This document shows positions 24,665 through 32,432 of a stretch of 64,000 nt of DNA, piece after piece; position 1 is the stretch's first letter, and each line of letters opens with the position of its first letter. The stretch covers positions 186,001 to 250,000 of the forward strand of contig JANQJS010000003.1 of assembly GCA_028281535.1 (NCBI GenBank), given 5' to 3'. A model generated the notes under the pieces. That model did no database searches, was not told the origin of the DNA, and saw only the letters and a program-made list of their open reading frames with translations. The stretch is from Sedimentisphaerales bacterium (GTDB taxonomy: Bacteria > Planctomycetota > Phycisphaerae > Sedimentisphaerales > SM23-30). The position numbers and the translations under genes were made by a program.

Positions 24665-24950
24665 TTTGGTCATCCCAGGCCATACAAGAATCGAAGCCAT
24701 CGCTGAATATATTGCCCGTGATTCCCAATTTTATGCCGAATCGGTTGTTGCTAAACTTTTTCATGCCCCACAAGTCCTTCTAAAATACCCACAAATAGGA
24801 CGTGTTGTTCCCGAACTCAATCAAGACAGCGTTCGAGAAATCTTTGTTTTTCAATTTCGATTGATCTATGAAATTCAACATGAAGACATTCATGTCTTAA
24901 CCATTATCCATGGCAAACGTTTATTCGAAGATGCGTTTAAGTCAGATTAA
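24649..24950 (+). pseudogene. ParE/RelE-type toxin with a one-base frameshift
   Basis: From ATG 24649 the frame reads MARKLIWSSQAIQES, the typical start of this toxin family (MARKLIWSPQAIQDL...). It then runs into unrelated sequence and stops at 24783. One frame back, the protein continues correctly with EAIAEYIARDSQFYAESVVA ... FRLIYEIQHEDIHVLTIIHG to 24950. The switch falls at about 24685-24697, where one missing base (CAAGAA-TCGAAGCC) would restore a single frame of about 100 residues. This is either an inactivating deletion or a sequencing error. No classic -1 slippery heptamer in the right frame is seen. The antitoxin overlaps its start. Confidence 0.75.
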
Positions 24951-24989
24951 ACTTTTGGGTTTTTCTATGATGCCTGTTTTGGGGTGTGT

Positions 24990-25247
24990 CTAGACGACGT
25001 TGGCCAGTTTTGCGATGACGAGTAGGCAGATGGCTACGAAGACAAGAAAGCCGATGATAGTGATGAACAGGAAAATGGTTTCTCGGATGAAGACCTTGAT
25101 TTCAAATTCTTCCAGTTTGACGGCCTTGTAGACGGTTGCGATACAAAAACAAATGGGCAGTGCCCAAAGCAGCGATGCCGCGTGTACAGGTATGTACATG
25201 GGTTCTGTGAAGATTGCTGCAAGTGTTGTTATGCCATTAAAAATCAT
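24990..25247 (-). CDS. Small membrane protein, 85 residues
   Basis: Two predicted membrane helices: VHAASLLWALPICFCIATVY and ETIFLFITIIGFLVFVAICL, joined by a charged loop (KAVKLEEFEIKVFIRE). Not a recognised family. It lies 13 nt downstream of another minus-strand membrane protein gene, so the two are probably co-transcribed. Moderate confidence that it is real: it has clear hydrophobic periodicity and operon placement, but no obvious strong ribosome site. Confidence 0.55.
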   Translation of the reverse strand: MIFNGITTLAAIFTEPMYIPVHAASLLWALPICFCIATVYKAVKLEEFEIKVFIRETIFLFITIIGFLVFVAICLLVIAKLANVV

Positions 25248-25260
25248 TTAGTATGAATCT

Positions 25261-25701
25261 TTATATTTTCTTTGCGGAGGTATTAACTTCATTCGATGCG
25301 GATAAGTAAACCGCGTCGAGTATGCAGATAAAATTCAATAGGCCAGCCAGCCGGGTGTAGAGATCACCAAGATCAACGCCATGACCATACAGAACAAGTG
25401 GGGACAACCCGGATCCTTTCAAGAAATAGACCAGGCCTGCCGGGGCACCGCTCAAAATTTGTAGGGAAAACCAGAAGACATTTCCATTTTTAGGGTCAAC
25501 AATGTATATGCTGCCCAGCATGATTCCTAGTATAAATGTGGTGCAAATACCGACGAAAATGATGACGCCTCGTTCTTTTTGGCCCATCAGCCAGTGTCCG
25601 CCTCCCGGTATGAGCCAGGCGATGATTCCGATTAAAACCATCGGAAGATTCGAGATATTATTTTTATGTGGAGCGACCATAAATTTCTTGTAATCATCCA
25701 T
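25261..25701 (-). CDS. Polytopic membrane protein (planctomycete TM2/DUF6677-like)
   Basis: 146 residues with hydrophobic segments LPMVLIGIIAWLIPGGGHWL, GVIIFVGICTTFILGIMLGS and LAGLLNFICILDAVYL. The motif WLIPGGGHWLMGQKERGVI (Pro-Gly-Gly-Gly-His, then a Lys/Arg turn before the next helix) is the TM2-like pattern found in planctomycete proteins annotated as DUF6677. That assignment is from memory and moderate in certainty. Function unknown. It precedes the 85-residue membrane protein on the same strand. Confidence 0.65.
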   Translation of the reverse strand: MDDYKKFMVAPHKNNISNLPMVLIGIIAWLIPGGGHWLMGQKERGVIIFVGICTTFILGIMLGSIYIVDPKNGNVFWFSLQILSGAPAGLVYFLKGSGLSPLVLYGHGVDLGDLYTRLAGLLNFICILDAVYLSASNEVNTSAKKI

Positions 25702-25851
25702 TTAAATCTATTTTTATGCGAACAGGCTAACGTCTTTGGGCGTTGAAGTCAAGGAATGGTTTTGAGATGCCAAATTCGTTGGTTTTTGGCCAGAATGTTG
25801 CTTTTAAATCCAAGAAATATAACAGATTATTAGAATTATGGTTGGTTTCTC

Positions 25852-25879
25852 TTGATCTGTGCGAATCTTTCGTTATAAT
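25852..25879 (+). promoter_or_regulatory. Promoter of tRNA-Lys
   Basis: TTGATC (25852-25857) and TATAAT (25874-25879) with a 16-nt spacer. The predicted start near 25886 is about 67 nt before the mature tRNA. Confidence 0.6.
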
Positions 25880-25952
25880 TTCGGATTCTTAACAGGTTGA
25901 TGAAATTTTGGCATTGCCAAGTTTTCTGTAACTGGTTAATATAGAGACACTT

Positions 25953-26025
25953 GGAGGTGTAGCTCAGTTGGTAGAGCAACGGCCTTTTAAGCCGTGGGTC
26001 CTGGGTTCGAGTCCCAGCACCTTCA
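25953..26025 (+). tRNA. tRNA-Lys (anticodon UUU)
   Basis: A complete cloverleaf of 73 nt. The acceptor stem is GGAGGTG (25953-25959) with CACCTTC (26018-26024), discriminator A. The D-arm contains AGCTCAGTTGGTAGAGC. The anticodon stem is ACGGC/GCCGT with loop CTTTTAA, anticodon TTT at 25986-25988. The T-arm contains GGTTCGAGTCC. The CCA end is not encoded. Confidence 0.97.
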
Positions 26026-26239
26026 TTTTTATTAAGAGTTTGGGTAAAGTACAGTTAAGCATGCCTTCGTAAACCAATTTCTCTTCCTTAATATCCTTTA
26101 AAACTCAAGATTGCGTTAAAGTTCTGTCTACTTGCCATTGGTCTGCTCCCTGAAATATGATCCAGTTTTAATGAGAATTTAACCCAAATTTTTGTTATTA
26201 TGTTTTTGGGAACAAATAGAATTAAAGTTCATTTGATAG

Positions 26240-27277
26240 ATGAAAAAACTAACCATTAAAACAATGTTGTTCATGCTCCTATTTTCTTGTGGAAGTAAGG
26301 TGATTTTCGCTGATTCGACAGAAGAGGTGATTCAATGTATTTCTGTCAGAGTCAGTCAGATACGAGAGGGTAAACGTGATCGAACCTTGGAGGAGGAGTT
26401 TGCTGGAAAAGTGACAGATGCTTCTTTGGAACATGTAGATCCACAGAAGGTACTAGCTTTCTTAAACAATTATGAAAATGAAGAGAGCTGGGAAGGTCGT
26501 CATTTTGTTCTATGGTGTCAATGGCGATTAGCGGTTTTGCATCCACAAAAGGATATTAGACAAGATGTCACAGAGAGTTTGGTTAAAGCTTATATAGATC
26601 AAAATTCTGGAATGGCATCCCATGCTTCCAAATGGCTGGTGTCATTTTGTGAAGATGATTTTTCAGAAGTAACAAGATCTTTGATTATTGAAAGATTCCA
26701 TCAAGTGAAAGAGGAAGTCGAAAAAGCTAATCAAAATCAAACTAAAGATAATTGTGTTACTGACAAGATCTTTGATAGAGGGTTAATTTATATTTGTGGA
26801 ATTGCAAATATAAAGGAACTGTTTCCCGACTTAGAGAACCTTTTGATTGATGAATGGGAATATAAAAAGCAAGCGGGGAAATTTGGCAAAAAATGGTATT
26901 ACACTACTGGATTTGCTGTGCGTCTGGTTCGAGCCAGAATGGGTGCACACGAAGATATTGTCCAATGTATCGCATTAATTAAAGCAGAGCATCCTCATGT
27001 GCAAACGTTGCATTTATTAGAAAAATTAAGCTATATGCGGCAGCCCGAAGCTGTAGAATTAATCAAGGTAAGTTTTTTAAATAGTGAAGATAGACTCCCG
27101 GCAACTAAGCCAACAGCAATCGGGACACCTTATTATCGTTTTGCCATAGGGGCCTTAGCAAATTGTTTAGAAGGTTTTCCTGTACTACGTAAAGAATCAA
27201 GAAATTATACTGCCGAAGAAGTAGAGCTTTGCCGTAAATGGATGTCTGAACAAAAGGAATGGAACATTATTCGATAA
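26240..27277 (+). CDS. Exported helical protein of unknown function
   Basis: 345 residues. The N-terminus KKLTIKTMLFMLLFSCGS is a signal sequence; Cys17 in LLFSC could be a lipid site, otherwise cleavage is near FAD-S. The rest is helical with many Trp, Glu and Arg residues, as in HEAT/ARM-type solenoids (WRLAVLHPQKDIRQDVTESL; LLEKLSYMRQPEAVELIKVS), but the repeats are too diverged to count by eye. Not a recognised family. The ribosome site is weak. Single gene after the tRNA. Confidence 0.65.
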   Translation: MKKLTIKTMLFMLLFSCGSKVIFADSTEEVIQCISVRVSQIREGKRDRTLEEEFAGKVTDASLEHVDPQKVLAFLNNYENEESWEGRHFVLWCQWRLAVLHPQKDIRQDVTESLVKAYIDQNSGMASHASKWLVSFCEDDFSEVTRSLIIERFHQVKEEVEKANQNQTKDNCVTDKIFDRGLIYICGIANIKELFPDLENLLIDEWEYKKQAGKFGKKWYYTTGFAVRLVRARMGAHEDIVQCIALIKAEHPHVQTLHLLEKLSYMRQPEAVELIKVSFLNSEDRLPATKPTAIGTPYYRFAIGALANCLEGFPVLRKESRNYTAEEVELCRKWMSEQKEWNIIR

Positions 27278-27381
27278 ATGAAAACACTGATCATTAAAAT
27301 GCTAGTAGTGTTTTTCGATTTTTACAAGATCATGTTATAAAAGAGATAGCGTTAGCTTGGTGAATTAACTGATTTTTCTTT

Positions 27382-27409
27382 TTTTAAATGCTTATATAGC
27401 ATATATATT
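27382..27409 (+). promoter_or_regulatory. Probable leaderless promoter of mtaB
   Basis: TATATT (27404-27409) lies exactly 6 nt before ATG 27416, and no ribosome site exists. The -35 (TTTTAA, 27382-27387) is weak. The -10 to ATG spacing is identical to that of the antitoxin gene at 24476. Confidence 0.45.
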
Positions 27410-27415
27410 ATTAAT

Positions 27416-28759
27416 ATGAAACAATTTTGCATAGAAACCTTTGGTTGCAAGGTCAATCAATATGAAAGCCAGCAGATTCGTGAGATTCTTCAGGGTTATC
27501 AGATGACCGAAGATAAGCTCACTGAATCGACCGATTTGGCTTTCGTGAATACTTGCTGTGTGACCAATGCCGCGAGCTCGAAAAGTAAGCAATTTGTTCG
27601 TCGGATTCTCAATAAAGCACCTGGTGCGACTGTTGTGGTGACAGGCTGTTTGCCGAGTGTGGAAGAGCCGGATAAAAGTTTTGATGGCCAGGTTGTCTGG
27701 GTGGGGCATAACGATGGGCTTGAGCAAAAGCTCATTTCGATTCTTGAAGAAAAGAACGCTTCCGGGCAAGAAGACCAGGCTTCAGTTTGTACGTCTGGTG
27801 TAACCGAAACCAATCAACCGATTCAATCGTTCAATGGACACACGCGTGCCTTTCTAAAAATTCAGGATGGTTGTGATGGGCATTGTACCTATTGCATTAT
27901 TCCGCAAACGCGTGCCGTGTTGAGTAGTAAGCCGATTGCGGATGTAGTCGAAGAAGCCAAGCGATTGGTTGATGGTGGGCATAAGGAAATTGTGCTGACG
28001 GGAATTTTCATTGGTGCGTTTGGGCAGGAAAGTGTGATTCGCAGCCGGTGGGAAGGACGCAAAAATCATCAGTTAGCCCAATTGCTCTATGAGTTGGTTA
28101 AAGTCGATGGGCTGGAACGTGTGCGCATGAGTTCGGTGGAACCTGCTGATATTACGCAGGATTTAGTGGACGTATATTGTGACTACCCGGAAACCTTGAT
28201 GCCGCATTTTCATTTATGTTTGCAATCAGGAAGTGATGCGATTTTAAAACGCATGGCAAGGCAATATCGCCGGGATGAATTTTTGGAAACCGCGGCGATG
28301 ATCAAATCACGTTTGGATCGGCCGGCATTGACGACGGATGTGATTGTTGGTTTTCCTGGCGAGACAGATGAGGATTTTGAAGATACGGTCAACCTAGCTA
28401 AAGAGGTGCATTTTTCCAAGATGCATATTTTCCCCTTTTCACTTCGGCAGGGAACCTCTGCAGAAAAGCTGAAAGATCATCTTGGTTCGCAAACCATCAA
28501 AGATCGCTGTAATCAGTTAGGGCAGTTAGATCGTGAACTAACGCAAAACTATCAAGAGCAATTTGTTGGCGAAACAGCAACGTTACTTGTAGAAAAGGCC
28601 ACCGATCAGCAGATCAGTGGCCGTAATGAGCGTTACTTTAAGATTCTTTGTGATCAACCTGAAGTGGCCATTCAAAAGAATGATCTTGTTGAAGTTCAAC
28701 TTAACGAAAACCATTCTCAAGGCCTGGTTGGACAAGTTCTAGAATCTATTTCTTGCTAA
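27416..28759 (+). CDS. mtaB: tRNA t6A37 methylthiotransferase MtaB
   Basis: 447 residues. The N-terminal methylthiotransferase domain has its three Cys in TFGCKVNQYES (C11), NTCCV and TGCLPSV. The radical SAM cluster motif is CDGHCTYC (C153, C157, C160), followed by IIPQTRAVLSS. The C-terminus (about 380-445) is a TRAM-like RNA-binding domain. MtaB converts t6A to ms2t6A at position 37 of tRNAs that read ANN codons, using two [4Fe-4S] clusters and SAM. The FGCKVNQYES start and length distinguish MtaB from MiaB and RimO. Its 3' end overlaps the end of the opposing LamG gene by 14 nt. Confidence 0.92.
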   Translation: MKQFCIETFGCKVNQYESQQIREILQGYQMTEDKLTESTDLAFVNTCCVTNAASSKSKQFVRRILNKAPGATVVVTGCLPSVEEPDKSFDGQVVWVGHNDGLEQKLISILEEKNASGQEDQASVCTSGVTETNQPIQSFNGHTRAFLKIQDGCDGHCTYCIIPQTRAVLSSKPIADVVEEAKRLVDGGHKEIVLTGIFIGAFGQESVIRSRWEGRKNHQLAQLLYELVKVDGLERVRMSSVEPADITQDLVDVYCDYPETLMPHFHLCLQSGSDAILKRMARQYRRDEFLETAAMIKSRLDRPALTTDVIVGFPGETDEDFEDTVNLAKEVHFSKMHIFPFSLRQGTSAEKLKDHLGSQTIKDRCNQLGQLDRELTQNYQEQFVGETATLLVEKATDQQISGRNERYFKILCDQPEVAIQKNDLVEVQLNENHSQGLVGQVLESISC

Positions 28760-31382
28760 TTTCAAAGTTTGTGATTTTGGTTGAAGAGATTTTTGCGTAA
28801 ACAACCAGCGTGTCTGTGCCGTCGGTATCGATAATCACACCTTGACGGAAACTTTTTCCGGGCTGAATTTCTCTTCCATTAATTTTTAAGGTGGCTTTGT
28901 CTTTGCTGTTCCATTTTTTGACGACAAAACAGATATTTTCGATGGGGTTTCCTTCTGAGGCATCCACATTAAAATTAATAAATTTATCTTTCAGTTCAAA
29001 TAGATAAGCACGCTGAGCTTGTTCGTAACCTAATGATTTGCCACCTTTGGCTTGGATTACTTCAGGTGCATGCAGCCATGATTTTGCTAGTGGACGAAGT
29101 TCTAAAATAGATTTGTCGGTCATACCTTCTAGCATGGTACGTTGTGCCCAGTGTTTTCCTTTAATCGTTGCTTTTTTGAACATGAGGTGTGTCCAGCCAT
29201 TACTGGAAGCTCTGTCAGGTTTAACTGGGCGTGCACCGTCGGTTGGCAATTGTCCCAGTGGCCAGTGGATGTAAACCACCATTTTGGAAAATGGAGCGAT
29301 GCGTCCGTCGGCGTCGCCATAATTTTCACCGCCTCGGAAATCTCCAACGGTAAATGGGCTATAATCTGATTTGTAGTGAATCAGCTGAGTGTGCATTGGG
29401 CGACTTTCCCATTTGCCTTCCAGTTCGAGTGGGTTTTCATTTTTCCAGCTATAGGAATCAGTTTCTTTAAAGTCATCAAATGTGACGGAATCGCCATAGA
29501 CGTAGGAAATGCTTTCAGGCGTTTGGCCTGGCCCCATGACGCCGATGGATTCCTGCCATTCGTGATCTTCCGGGTTGTCGTAGGAATAGTGGAGCATACG
29601 TTTACTGGCGACACCATCTGGGTAGATGTAATAGTACCAGTCACTCCAGTCACCTTGGTTTGTCTTTTTGTTAAAATTTTGTTGTGTGCCATTGATTTGT
29701 ACTTGCGCGTAACGCCAATGGATCACTTTGCGAGCAGGCGTATCTTCGATGAGGCGAACGTGCGAATTGTTTGATTTTTTATCGCTCATGGGTTCACCCC
29801 AAGATCCGCCTGGATCCCAAGATTCGTTGAATTGATTATTGTACCACTGGTCATCGCCGTTGACGACTTGTGGAATGTAATTCATGCCACGCCAGAAAAT
29901 GAATTTGCTGGGGCTTTCGTCGAATTCGACCACGATATCAGTATAGTCCCCGAAGCGTGCGAGGTTGTCCCATGTGTCGTAATATTTTAGATGTGTATAG
30001 TAGGCATTAAACTGACCGAAGGTTGGACCTGTGGGAAGAACACGTTTGAAGATATCAGGGTCATTTGCGATTATGTTTCCTGGGAAGAAATGCTTATATG
30101 ATTTTGTGATCTCTTTGGCCGAGAGTGCCGTGTCATAAATTTTAAGTTCATCGATTAGGCCGTCGATGCCAAATTCGGTTTCGGTATGGCATTCTTCGCA
30201 ATAATCACGAACGGGATCGACCGGATTGGATTTATGCGAGTTCATGCCAACGACCAATTCTGTGTTTGATGGTTTGAATTTTCCATCTGTTGTAATTGAG
30301 GCGATTTCTTTTGAGTTGACATAAATTCTCAAATAGGTGCCATTGTAGGTTGCGGCGATGTGGGTCCATTTGCGTAGTGGAATTTCGTAGGCGGTTTGCA
30401 GATCGATCCAATCGCCTGAAGCGACTTTAAAGCCGATTCTTCCGTAGGCATCGATGCCGAGCCAGAAACCAGCTTCTTCCCACTTGGATTGCTGAACGAT
30501 CGGTGCCCAGTTAAATGGGTAGGCTGGCAGGGTAACCCAGGCGTCGATGGTAAAGTTTTCCAGTTTGGGTGCTTTGCTGGCAGGAACACGAATCGCTGAA
30601 TCGTAGCCGTCAAATGCGAGGCCATTGCCTGAGACGCCAGCTTTCCAATAACTTTTGTTGCCTTCGATGGCGTATTCATCTTTCGAAATATGATCGGCTG
30701 TAACATCGCCTTGACCTTCGTTAAATTTAAAGTGTAAAACGGGTTTGCCGACGACAGGGCCTTTGACGGCATTGCCATGGTATTTATAGGGTTTTCTTTT
30801 TTTATCTGGATGGACGGTTTCGACATTTTCGATACCGATTTGTTTGAGTTCGAATGTTTGTGTAATGACGTTTGCTTTAGCGAGCCAATCGTCGATTTTG
30901 GGTGTGCCTTGTTGAATGGTGCGTTTAACGCTGCCATCGGGTTTAATGGTAAAATATTCATCGACGAATTTTAAGTGATCGACTTTTGTTTTTGGGTTGC
31001 CTTTAACAAAGGTTGGCAGGTAACGCCAGTGAACAACGATTTCTTTTTCATTTGATGAGATTAAGCTGACGCGTGAAAACATGTTTCTGTCATCGTGTCG
31101 TAGATCTGTGCCATCACCACTACGCTGGATAACTTCAGGCACGTACCATTCTTTCTGACCTGACTTCCATAAGGGGAGATAACTTGAACCACGCCAGAAA
31201 ATGAATTGGCCATGATCGAGACGGACAATAATATCGGCATGTTCATGAGTTCGTTCATCTTTTTCCCAGGAGAGGCCTTTTACGATTTTGGTATAGTAGG
31301 CATCGAAGGCTTGCAAGGGGGAATGCGTGAAGATTAAAGCAAAGATAGCTACGGCAAGACAAGTTTTGAGAGATCGGTTCAT
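28746..31382 (-). CDS. Exported LamG protein with a duplicated flanking domain
   Basis: 878 residues with a signal peptide (about 1-25, LAVAIFALIFTHSPLQA). Two copies of an unnamed domain start FDAYYTKI...ADIIVRLDHGQFIFWRG (about 26-205) and FNAYYTHL...TDIVVEFDESPSKFIFWRG (about 455-640). Between them lies a LamG/concanavalin-like sandwich (about 220-435: HFKFNEGQGDVTADHISKDE ... FTIDAWVTLPAY ... GLIDELKIYDTALSAKEI). The C-terminal part ends in a small beta domain (LKINGREIQPGKSF). LamG domains bind sugars or act as spacers. A CEECH motif (C395-H399) within the LamG part is probably a disulphide site. Likely involved in polysaccharide recognition or breakdown at the surface. Single gene; the ribosome site is weak. 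Confidence 0.8.
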   Translation of the reverse strand: MNRSLKTCLAVAIFALIFTHSPLQAFDAYYTKIVKGLSWEKDERTHEHADIIVRLDHGQFIFWRGSSYLPLWKSGQKEWYVPEVIQRSGDGTDLRHDDRNMFSRVSLISSNEKEIVVHWRYLPTFVKGNPKTKVDHLKFVDEYFTIKPDGSVKRTIQQGTPKIDDWLAKANVITQTFELKQIGIENVETVHPDKKRKPYKYHGNAVKGPVVGKPVLHFKFNEGQGDVTADHISKDEYAIEGNKSYWKAGVSGNGLAFDGYDSAIRVPASKAPKLENFTIDAWVTLPAYPFNWAPIVQQSKWEEAGFWLGIDAYGRIGFKVASGDWIDLQTAYEIPLRKWTHIAATYNGTYLRIYVNSKEIASITTDGKFKPSNTELVVGMNSHKSNPVDPVRDYCEECHTETEFGIDGLIDELKIYDTALSAKEITKSYKHFFPGNIIANDPDIFKRVLPTGPTFGQFNAYYTHLKYYDTWDNLARFGDYTDIVVEFDESPSKFIFWRGMNYIPQVVNGDDQWYNNQFNESWDPGGSWGEPMSDKKSNNSHVRLIEDTPARKVIHWRYAQVQINGTQQNFNKKTNQGDWSDWYYYIYPDGVASKRMLHYSYDNPEDHEWQESIGVMGPGQTPESISYVYGDSVTFDDFKETDSYSWKNENPLELEGKWESRPMHTQLIHYKSDYSPFTVGDFRGGENYGDADGRIAPFSKMVVYIHWPLGQLPTDGARPVKPDRASSNGWTHLMFKKATIKGKHWAQRTMLEGMTDKSILELRPLAKSWLHAPEVIQAKGGKSLGYEQAQRAYLFELKDKFINFNVDASEGNPIENICFVVKKWNSKDKATLKINGREIQPGKSFRQGVIIDTDGTDTLVVYAKISSTKITNFEISKK

Positions 31383-31960
31383 TTGATTTTTAACCTTTTT
31401 CTATGTTCAGATTAACACACTAAAACTAAAAAATACGCTTGATTATACACACCCCAAGGTAGAACATGGATTTTAACCGAATTTGCGAAGTCTGTCTATG
31501 TTATTATGTTAAATAATTGTTCTTTGCTTTTGTGTTAAGGTGTTGTGAGAAATAAGGTTGTGTTTCTTTTGGGTTGGTTGTAGTTATGGGGTTTTTAGAT
31601 AGTTACGCAGTTATCTTACTGAGAAATTACAATAATAATTATTATGAAAATGTCTAACATCCGATCTTGATGGATGTCTATGCGATTGATTGTGAGGTTT
31701 AGCCTGGCTGTTTGGTGATACGGTTTCTGAAGGTCCTGAACATTTAGTTTCGTATAAAGGGAAATGGATTTATCGAAGAAATTTGTAAGGTGCCCTTGAG
31801 TACTTATCAACCATTAGAGTGTTGCAAAAAACTATGGGAAAAACCAAGCAAGTAAAGCGTGAAGTTTAAAAAGACTCAGGAATTGTTAGAGTAAACTTTC
31901 AAGTGCCTTTGATCGTTTTAAGGACTCATTTTTAAGTTATGTGCTGGTTTACTTTAGTAA

Positions 31961-31986
31961 GCATGTTCACGCATGTGTGAGCATGT
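31961..31986 (+). repeat. Three GCATGT repeats at 10-bp spacing with a dyad
   Basis: GCATGT begins at 31961, 31971 and 31981, exactly one helical turn apart. The centre reads TGTTCAC-GCATGT-GTGAGCA, an imperfect dyad. It lies in the 645-nt gap 31383-32027, which otherwise contains no credible gene, only AT-rich sequence and the palindrome ATAATAATTATTAT near 31630. Possible operator; target unknown. Confidence 0.35.
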
Positions 31987-32027
31987 CATATTTGTCTTGT
32001 TATGCCTAATGTTATTCGTTAATTAAT

Positions 32028-32291
32028 TTACGGTCCTGCTGGATCCATAAGTGATGTACCGGCGATCATAATGCCAATGACAAAGAATGGAATAGATAGC
32101 AAGGATTTCAGAAAAGGACTGCCTGCTTTATCCCAGTGGACGATGATAAAAATTAATGCTCCAAATGGTACAAATAGATAGACCAGTCCCCAGATGACAG
32201 ATGTTTTAAATGATTCAATGATCAGAATAATCGAATAGACGATTGAAATAATCGCACCAATACCCATTAAAATTAAACCTAGGATTTCCAT
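32028..32291 (-). CDS. Small membrane protein, 87 residues
   Basis: ATG at 32291 is chosen because AGGTGG lies about 8 nt upstream and the protein then begins directly with a membrane helix (MEILGLILMGIGAIISIVYS); upstream in-frame codons reach back into the gnd terminator. Three hydrophobic segments follow one another: the first, then FKTSVIWGLVYLFVPFGALI, then LLSIPFFVIGIMIAG. Not a recognised family. Transcribed alone, between the gnd terminator and a long empty stretch. Confidence 0.65.
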   Translation of the reverse strand: MEILGLILMGIGAIISIVYSIILIIESFKTSVIWGLVYLFVPFGALIFIIVHWDKAGSPFLKSLLSIPFFVIGIMIAGTSLMDPAGP

Positions 32292-32375
32292 TGTGATATC
32301 CACCTTTATGTTATCTCGATTAGAATTATCTCGTACTGGAAAATGAATATACAAGCTAGCTTTCGTTCTGTCCAT

Positions 32376-32410
32376 AAAAAAAGGCTGTTGAACGATTCAA
32401 CAGCCTTTTT
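32376..32410 (-). terminator. Terminator of gnd
   Basis: GGCTGTTGAA (32383-32392) pairs with TTCAACAGCC (32396-32405), extended by A/T runs on both sides. On the minus strand it ends in T7, 23 nt after the gnd stop. The symmetric A/T arms could let it act on both strands. Confidence 0.9.
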
Positions 32411-32432
32411 GAGGTTGTAGTATATTGTAGCA

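Noticed and set aside
24649-24700. Programmed -1 frameshift in the toxin gene
   Set aside because: No X-XXY-YYZ heptamer in the correct frame lies before the switch point, and the family is normally encoded in one frame.
30186-30200. CEECH (C395-H399) as a cytochrome c heme motif in the LamG protein
   Set aside because: A single CxxCH inside a LamG sandwich loop, without any cytochrome fold or axial ligand context; more likely a disulphide or chance.
30329-30961. A 210-residue minus-strand ORF inside the LamG gene
   Set aside because: It overlaps the real gene in another frame on the same strand; it is rich in Lys, Ser and Pro with no domain pattern.
31616-31810. A 64-residue minus-strand ORF in the gap 31383-32027
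   Set aside because: No ribosome site, and the start falls in sequence without coding bias; treated as non-coding.
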